This document shows, piece by piece, positions 57,827 to 64,000 of a stretch of DNA of 64,000 nt. A program made the position numbers and the translations under genes. A model generated the notes under the pieces. It was given only the letters and a program-made list of their open reading frames with translations, was not told the origin of the DNA and ran no database searches. Source of the DNA: Gossypium raimondii (Eukaryota; Streptophyta; Magnoliopsida; Malvales; Malvaceae); contig NC_068570.1 of NCBI RefSeq assembly GCF_025698545.1, forward strand, positions 7,626,001 to 7,690,000. Reading direction: 5' to 3'. The number at the start of each line of letters is the position of its first letter. Position 1 is the stretch's first letter.

Positions 57827-60800
57827 CTATCTTGAGAAAACAAGCAGGAATGCAGTAGCCATTGTTAATATTATCGAATAGCATCCACACCAACCGCAAC
57901 CTCGATTATCCTGCAATAATGCATATAAAAATTCATTGAAATAGGATAAAATAAAACAAAGACTACATCTTTTACTTTTGCTGTGATATTGAAAGAGCAA
58001 GTTATGACAAACAAGAACTACATATGAGCAACCTTCATTAACAAAGACTACAGATATATGCATGACAATCAAATAGTATCAGGGTCTGAGACTGGAAATC
58101 TACAGGCATTCAATAAAGAAAATTTATCTTCATGATATCAGTACTTTTCATATTAAATTTACTGCATCGAGAGAGTCCAAATCAAAAGGATATTAGGCTA
58201 ATTTACACTTCAACTTTCCGTTCCTCTTCTACAATAAACTCAAATATTGCTCATCCCTTCAGATGTTTCCAATTATTTAATTGATTCACCAATTGGGTAT
58301 AGTTGTTCATTTTGTCAAGAAATCAGATCCCGCAAGGTAACAAATATGATTACAATACTAGTAAGTAGAAGATTAGGCAGAACATATGTGATTCAATAGA
58401 AGAAAATGTTCTCTTGTAGCATTGGTGCAACGGTGTGATTCTTCAGTTGCGCTTAATGAAAGTTCTACTGCATTGTAAAGAGGGATCATTTGTACACATT
58501 TGAAGTAGTGATTAAATAAGGGGTGTATGATGAAGGATTAACCTTTTGCAAGGAAAACAGAATGTTCTTGCAAAAGTTAGGTTGTATTGGTTATCATTCC
58601 AGGCCACCAAATTCATCCTTCTACAGGTACCTAGCATCCTTCCAGCATCATATGGACATTAATCGGTTTCGGTAGCAGGTGGTCTGAAATAAAAATGGAA
58701 AATTGGAGAAGCTTTGCGTCACACGAAACAAGATAAACCTTAACTAGCCAGACCATAACCAATCTTTCAATTGCATTCCTGTCTCTTGTTATGATTTGCT
58801 TAATCATCGATTCGTATAAATTAGAGAACCTTCCCTTCATGCAGGCTCACAAGGGGAAGTAATAAAGGAAGATCACTACCTAAGAACTTCAGGCAAGAAA
58901 TATGGGTTTTTGTTAATCTGTTTCTTTATTTGTTTATGACTTGCACCTTTTCCGTTTGAGGTTTAAGCCTTTCCTACCCTATAAAAGCTTGTTATTACGA
59001 TTTCTTGACCTCAGGCTATCTCTACTCCCTCTTTTCTCCATTCTCTCTCCTCATTGTGTTATTTCTCTTCAAGATGCATTAGGAAAGTTGACTATTCACC
59101 AAGTATTTCATAGAACGGAGTTCAAAGTAGAATTTAGTCATTCAAAACTAATAAATGATTGGATCTTAGGAGACTTCAAAAATAAAAAAAGAGGCATTTA
59201 CATATAAACTATGTACAGACCCGTTTTTAATGGTTCAAGAATATGACGATAAGACCATAAAGTATGGTGCAAAAAAGACGTTGTGAAGCTATTCAATCAA
59301 ATCAATAAGATATAAACATGTTACAAAGGATTGTAAGAGTGTTCGCAACACGTTATGTAATGCGGACATGTAAATGGAATCTTTGTTGCTTTATAAGATA
59401 TGAAGGTGATACGCCTAAGCTGAAAGATAATGAGAAGAAAAATCAAACTCATAAGATGGTTGGGTCAGCAGCATCACTAAACAGATGGACTATGCCATTC
59501 CCATGAAGAAATTGTTAAGGTCCATTGTTCTCTTTATTAATAAACATCATTCCTAATGCTTTCACCCATATTTAATTCAATGTAATTTCATCAAGTGGAA
59601 ACCAAAAAACGTGACAAATTTATATTGTTCCAAGAATAAGCTTCTTCTGTCTGAGAATACTCCAATCTAAGCGGCAACATGTTAACATATAGCTAAGATG
59701 ACACATGTCAAAGAGTGGGAAGGAATCTCATACCTTCAAAGACAACAGTAATGAATCTGCAGATGAAGATTTAAGACCAGGAAACCCAATATCGTACGAA
59801 ATGCTCCCATCAGGTTTAAACAGTCCAAAATTCCTCTCAGAAGTTGGTCCAGGCTTCAAATTTTCATTAAAGAGTGCAAAAACATATGCCTTAACGACAT
59901 TTTTTGGCCTCAGCGGAGTTCCTTTCATCTTTGCAAGTCTTTTTCGCAAATTGTAATTATATGTCCTTGCATTATCCACGGTTGCTGCAGATTCATTTTC
60001 ATCTCCATGTGAAGCCCACCCAGTCTCTGTGACTATGACTTCCATCTTTTTAAACCCAGCATCTTCTAAAGCAGCGTAGGCTGCATCAATCTGTGCGTCA
60101 AGCAGGTTATCATAATGCAACTTAGTTTTCGGGTCATTTGCTCCCACTGTTGGTAGGAAGAGAGCATAATTAATATCAATATGCTCCGGATCATACATGT
60201 AGGCTAGAAATGGGTAAGCATTTAAACAGAAAGGGGAGCCAATTTGGGAAAAAAACTCCAACAGTGGCTTCATGTACTGAACAACATTATCTCGGAATAC
60301 ACATGACGAGGGAGGGAAGGAATTTGCAAAAACCGCCTGTGAATGTGCTGTGGTAATCTGAACTACATCACTTAATTTAAGTTTATTTACTGCATTGTAA
60401 ACATTCTTAACTGCACCTAGAAGAAATCCCGAAAATTGATCACTCCCACCTAAGACTTCATTCCCTATAGCAATCCCACGGATACATGTATCGGGAAGAT
60501 ATGCTAACACATTGTCCTGGACCCAACTCATCGCATGATCACCATCGGCACTCACATCTCTCAGATTTCCATTAGGAAGTCCAACCACGATTTCCAGCCC
60601 TGTCCCACTAAATGCTTTGAGGACACTTTGATCAGCATCATAAATTCGAACATTCCTTATTTTTGCTGCCTTAAGAAGCGTGACAACTTCATCTGGTGAT
60701 GGGAGGTTATTGGCAATTCTTCCATAATTAATACCATACGTTCCGGTGAAAGCTTGCACAGTCACAAATGCTGGAGAAAAGAAACCAAAATAGTAATCAA

Positions 60801-61175
60801 GAATATAATCATTATAACAATAATATCACTTGTCAAAGACAGAAGGGAGCTTTTTGGCCATGATTTTAGGAAAATACATCTTACATCCTCTATATTCTAC
60901 AATGATAATAGGATACAAATCCCAAATCAACTAAATAATATATAGGAATTCAAAATCCTTTGATTCAATTAAAAAAATTGAAAACATCCCTAGAAACTAT
61001 CAAAATTTAAGAACAAGCCTACAAACTAAGGATTCAAATTTGAGCAGAAAAAGACAGCATAACAAATAACCAAAAAGAACCAGCAAAACCTTAAGGAAAA
61101 AGAAAGAGTGAAAGAGAAAGTACCAAATGGAGCAAGAAAGATGAAGAAGAATAGCGAAACTCCCAGAATTTTCAT
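57827..61175 (-). CDS. GPI-anchored GH17 glucan endo-1,3-beta-glucosidase (11/14-like)
   Basis: Three exons join in frame at GT-AG sites: 61175-61124, 60770-59734 and 57910-57827, giving 390 residues. Exon 1 codes the signal peptide MKILGVSLFFFIFLAPF. Exon 2 holds the whole GH17 barrel, from GTYGINYGRIANNLPSP to FGLFKPDGSISYDIGF, with the acid/base Glu in IAIGNEVL (about residue 122) and the nucleophile Glu in VTETGWAS (about 266). Family members hydrolyse beta-1,3-glucan (callose) in walls and at plasmodesmata. Exon 3, behind a 1.8 kb intron, adds DNRGCGWCGCYS and a hydrophobic tail IILTMATAFLLVFSR, a GPI-anchor signal. Exon 2 ends at a strong AAG|GTATGAG donor; reading through gives a stop after Val and would yield a form without the tail. 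No CBM43/X8 domain is present. Confidence 0.92.
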
Positions 61176-61237
61176 TGCCTTTTCGTTCTATTTTTTGTTC
61201 AAGGATGAATCAAATTATCCAATTCTTGGAAACGCTC

Positions 61238-61246
61238 TTTATAAGG
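61238..61246 (-). promoter_or_regulatory. TATA-like box of the GH17 gene
   Basis: CCTTATAAAG on the minus strand lies about 65-70 bases before the start codon at 61175, a common plant spacing. Confidence 0.5.
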
Positions 61247-61589
61247 AAATTGAGCAAACACCTTCAATGCAAAGCTTGTTGTAACTCCAGCATGCCATAT
61301 CATTAATTAAAGAAAAAAAAAAAGTCTCTCCCTTGGTACTTCACTTTCTCTCTTTGTGTCACACGGTCTCCTCCAGTTTCCATGCCTTAGTTTTTCAATC
61401 TTTAGAAGCTCAGCTTCTTTTTGGCCTCAACTAAAATATGGGTAAGAAGGAAGATCGTGAAGTGATTTTAAGACAGGGAGCAAAAGCTTGTGTGTGAGAA
61501 AATGTTATTACAAAATGTGTTGTGTCCATTGGTCAGTGTTGAAGTTCTGTATTGTCTCCACGCTCCACAATTGGGCCCTAAACTGGGTA

Positions 61590-62255
61590 TTTACTATTTG
61601 GTGACTAATTGCATTTTAGTCTCTTTATTGAAATAATTGAGTAAATTAGCTCCTTTGCACATGGCACGTTTATTTAAATGGTTAATTTTTAATTTGGTCC
61701 CTAAATTATAGTTAAATTATCATTTTAATTTTTAAAATTTTCTTACAATAATTCTAAACAATTTTAGAAATAAATATAAAATATTAAAATATTAAAAATT
61801 ATGTTAACTTTTTTAAAAAAAATTTCTAAAATTCAAAATCGTCATCTTTTAACTATTTGAAGTGGGGTTTCTCTATAAATACTAACCATAACCACTTGGA
61901 TTTAACTTCCATTCGTCTTTTGTTTTCATAGTGTTGTTTCTTAACTTAATTTTAATATTTATATTTATTATGTTAAAAAATTTAACATTATTTTTAATAA
62001 TTTATATTCATTGTAAAGATTTTTTTTTAGTTTTTAGAATTTTGTAAGAAATTTTAAAAAAATCAAAATGATATTTTAACTATAGTTTAGGGACCAAATT
62101 AGCAATTAACCATTTAAATTAACTTGCCACATCATCATTTAATAGATAAAATTTAACAGAGGACTAATTTGCACGTGTCGAAATATATAAGGGCTAATTT
62201 ACTTATTTTTTTAGTAAAGAGACTGAAATGCAATCCGCCCCTATGTACAGAGACT
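61590..62255. mobile_element. MITE-like element with long inverted arms
   Basis: The left arm (about 61598-61730: 'gactaattgcattttagtctcttta', 'aaatggttaatttttaatttggtccctaaa') is mirrored by the right arm (about 62065-62245: 'tttagggaccaaattagcaattaaccattt', 'aaagagactgaaatgcaat'). The core is AT-rich and non-coding. The target duplication is not resolved. It lies about 420 bp upstream of the GH17 start. Confidence 0.65.
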
Positions 62256-63002
62256 TCCCTAATACTTTTACGAGACTACCCACTCTTAGGTTGTAACTGA
62301 TTTATGAGAAGCTCGAATTTAAGTTTCCAAATTTAATTTTATATCATCACATTTATTTCTAAAGTTTAAATTTGATCCTAACTGAAATATGTTTTTTTTA
62401 ACATAAAGAAATATTATTAACGAATAAACAAAAGGAAACAAACCAACACGGTGAGACAATATCTAATCCTAATCCAATAGACTTACCTCATACACTCGGT
62501 CCTAGAAAAAAATGAGAATTAACAATTAAATTAAGATGAGATATTGATATAGATTAAATTAATATACCATTAGAAAAGTTCCCTGACTAGCTTTAAAATC
62601 TACTTAATTTAATTAAAAAAAAAAAGGTTCTTTGGCAATACAAAAGTGCAGATTATTATCCCTACCAAAGTTTAGAACCAAGTAAATGCTGGGAGTTTAC
62701 CAAATTAATCAACAAAAAATAGAAGCCAGAAACCAGAAAAGAGCACTAATTTTAACCTTTTACTTAGCACTGCATATTACATCCATATCCTTTCATCACT
62801 TACAAGCTACAGGTCAGACCAATAATACATCAGACACAGTTACATTATATAGCTATCTACCATAATACCAAAAGATGTCTCAATCAGTTACTACCTTAGT
62901 TAAGCTAGTCATCTTAAGTATGTCCTAAAATCAAAAAGGTTCACAAGGGGGATGCATCATGTTAACTGTTAATCCATTGTAAATAGCATCTCAAGGCTTC
63001 AC
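62256..63002. other. Intergenic and probable 3' UTR of the MBD-like gene
   Basis: No coding exon was found. The last few hundred bases before 63003 are likely the 3' untranslated region of the leftward MBD-like gene. Confidence 0.4.
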
Positions 63003-63803
63003 CTACTCTGCATTACTTCCCTTACTACCATTTTGAATTGCTTCTTCCATTTCATCGCGATTTGCTGCTTCATTGACTTCGATTTCTCTTTCAGATTCAA
63101 TTGTGCTTCTATCAAGTATCGGTTTTCCTTCTCCTTCCGCCTCATTTTTCCGTTCCTCTGTAACGCATACGTTGGGTTTCTCCTGCTCCATGGATCCAAG
63201 CCCTTTCTCAGCTTCACTCGCTAGTTGTTCAACATTTCCATCGGATGTTGCATCCTCCATGTCTGCTGTTTCCTTTTGGCCCAATCCAGAAGCATTCATT
63301 TCAACTCCGTCCTGGAGGCATTTCAACTTTTCAGATACTGCTTCACCACCTCCCTTACCTTCTTCGATATTAGTAGATATTTTTGCATCGACTCCACGTG
63401 TCACTTCTTTAGAAGTGGGTTCAGATTTACTGTTACCATCTTGCGTTTTATCTTTGTTCTCATTCTCATTCTCTTCCTCAGATTTTCCAGCCTCTTCCAT
63501 AACATCTTTACTATCCTCTGTTCCTTCAGGGGCTGTCTCCGATTCTTTGTTATCATCCTTTGAAGCTGATGATTTTCTGCCTCTTTTTTTCGGAGGTTCA
63601 CTATATGCCTTTACCTTCTCGCTAATCCTTGCTGATCTCCTCGGGGTCTCACCAGTGCCCCAATCGAATTCCGATATTACTGGACCACCAGGGTGTTGTT
63701 TAAGGTAATGCTCCAATTGTTTCTTGTTACTGATTTGTTCCCCAGAGGGAGCAGTGAAAATGATCTCATTCTTCTTAGGAGTTCCCCCTTTCTTCGGCTT
63801 CAA
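63003..63803 (-). CDS. MBD10/MBD11-like methyl-CpG-binding-domain protein, C-terminal exon (partial)
   Basis: The exon is entered at a TTCTGCAG| acceptor (63806-63804), so its first codon (Leu, TTG) is not a start; the N-terminal exon lies beyond the window. The 266 residues open with most of the [38 protein letters not shown] and [18 protein letters not shown]. Next is a basic [10 protein letters not shown] stretch (nuclear signal or AT-hook-like). The remaining 180 or so residues are acidic and rich in Glu, Lys and Ser, with no fold expected. This layout is that of Arabidopsis MBD10/MBD11. These act in the nucleus in chromatin; plant MBDs of this group are not clearly shown to bind methylated CpG. 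The stop codon is at 63003-63005. Confidence 0.9.
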   Translation of the reverse strand: MKPKKGGTPKKNEIIFTAPSGEQISNKKQLEHYLKQHPGGPVISEFDWGTGETPRRSARISEKVKAYSEPPKKRGRKSSASKDDNKESETAPEGTEDSKDVMEEAGKSEEENENENKDKTQDGNSKSEPTSKEVTRGVDAKISTNIEEGKGGGEAVSEKLKCLQDGVEMNASGLGQKETADMEDATSDGNVEQLASEAEKGLGSMEQEKPNVCVTEERKNEAEGEGKPILDRSTIESEREIEVNEAANRDEMEEAIQNGSKGSNAE

Positions 63804-64000
63804 CTGCAGAACAAAAAGAAACCTTAAGATTACACGATATTATCAAAATCAACAGCAAAAATGACATTGATGACTTTCCAGTTTCCTCCATAAAGTTCCA
63901 AAACAATTGCACAACTTGAAAGCAACGTTTAATCAACAGACATTCTTCAACACTCTTTCAAAATAACGGTCAAAATATCATTTCTCAAACAAAAAATTAA
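63804..64000 (-). other. Intron of the MBD-like gene (partial)
   Basis: This AT-rich, non-coding sequence follows the acceptor of the last exon and runs off the window. Confidence 0.7.

Noticed and set aside
59728..59733. Stop right after exon 2 as the natural end of the GH17 protein
   Set aside because: The stop lies inside a strong AAG|GTATGAG donor, and an in-frame exon coding an anchor tail exists at 57910-57827.
63073..63708. 211-codon frame on the plus strand across the MBD-like exon
   Set aside because: It is antisense to a clear MBD exon and is Ser/Phe-rich because it mirrors Glu/Lys codons.

Overview
The window is a 64 kb piece of plant nuclear DNA, AT-rich, with introns bounded by GT and AG and with a high load of transposable elements. 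The repeat types suggest cotton (Gossypium, Malvaceae): GGCCCGGCCC-rich hAT-type MITEs, large LTRs that begin TGTAACACCCC, and the gag type of a Gypsy relic. The genus is an inference from recognition and was not tested.

Host genes are few and mostly sit toward the ends. A KIX8/KIX9-like transcriptional adaptor (+, four exons) lies at 12767-14400. Two tandemly duplicated stellacyanin-type phytocyanin loci (-) lie at 42253-42851 and 48928-49526; the first carries a nonsense codon. A GPI-anchored GH17 beta-1,3-glucanase (-) lies at 57827-61175, and its anchor signal is on a distant third exon. The C-terminal exon of an MBD10/MBD11-like protein (-) lies at 63003-63803 and the gene runs off the right edge. 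A broken ankyrin-repeat gene fragment is at about 20313-20755, and a possible small secreted peptide is at 57391-57687.

Most of the rest is layered mobile DNA. From left to right: LTR-like debris; a LINE relic (1440-2870) cut by an LTR fragment; a solo Copia LTR (2964-4547); a 2.7 kb solo LTR (5146-7876); another LTR (8926-10740) whose left edge was tandemly duplicated; a Gypsy gag-protease relic (about 20890-24980) holding a hAT-type MITE; four hAT-like MITEs with 8-bp target duplications; a foldback element; and a small MULE-type MITE with a 9-bp duplication. A Copia element with both LTRs and its target duplication (34580-39406) is nested in a solo LTR (33208-40993). Upstream of the intact phytocyanin gene is a stack made of a 2.2 kb MULE-like element full of hairpin-prone repeats (49857-52082) and a Copia element with a nearly deleted 5' LTR (52307-55913), both apparently inside an older inverted-repeat element.

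The genes do not form an operon or pathway. The glucanase and the phytocyanin are both predicted to be GPI-anchored at the cell surface; the KIX-like and MBD-like proteins are predicted nuclear. No new defence or catalytic system was found. The most informative features are the nested transposons with readable target duplications, the heavily stop-riddled yet young Copia copy, the hairpin-array MULE and the single-nonsense phytocyanin paralogue.
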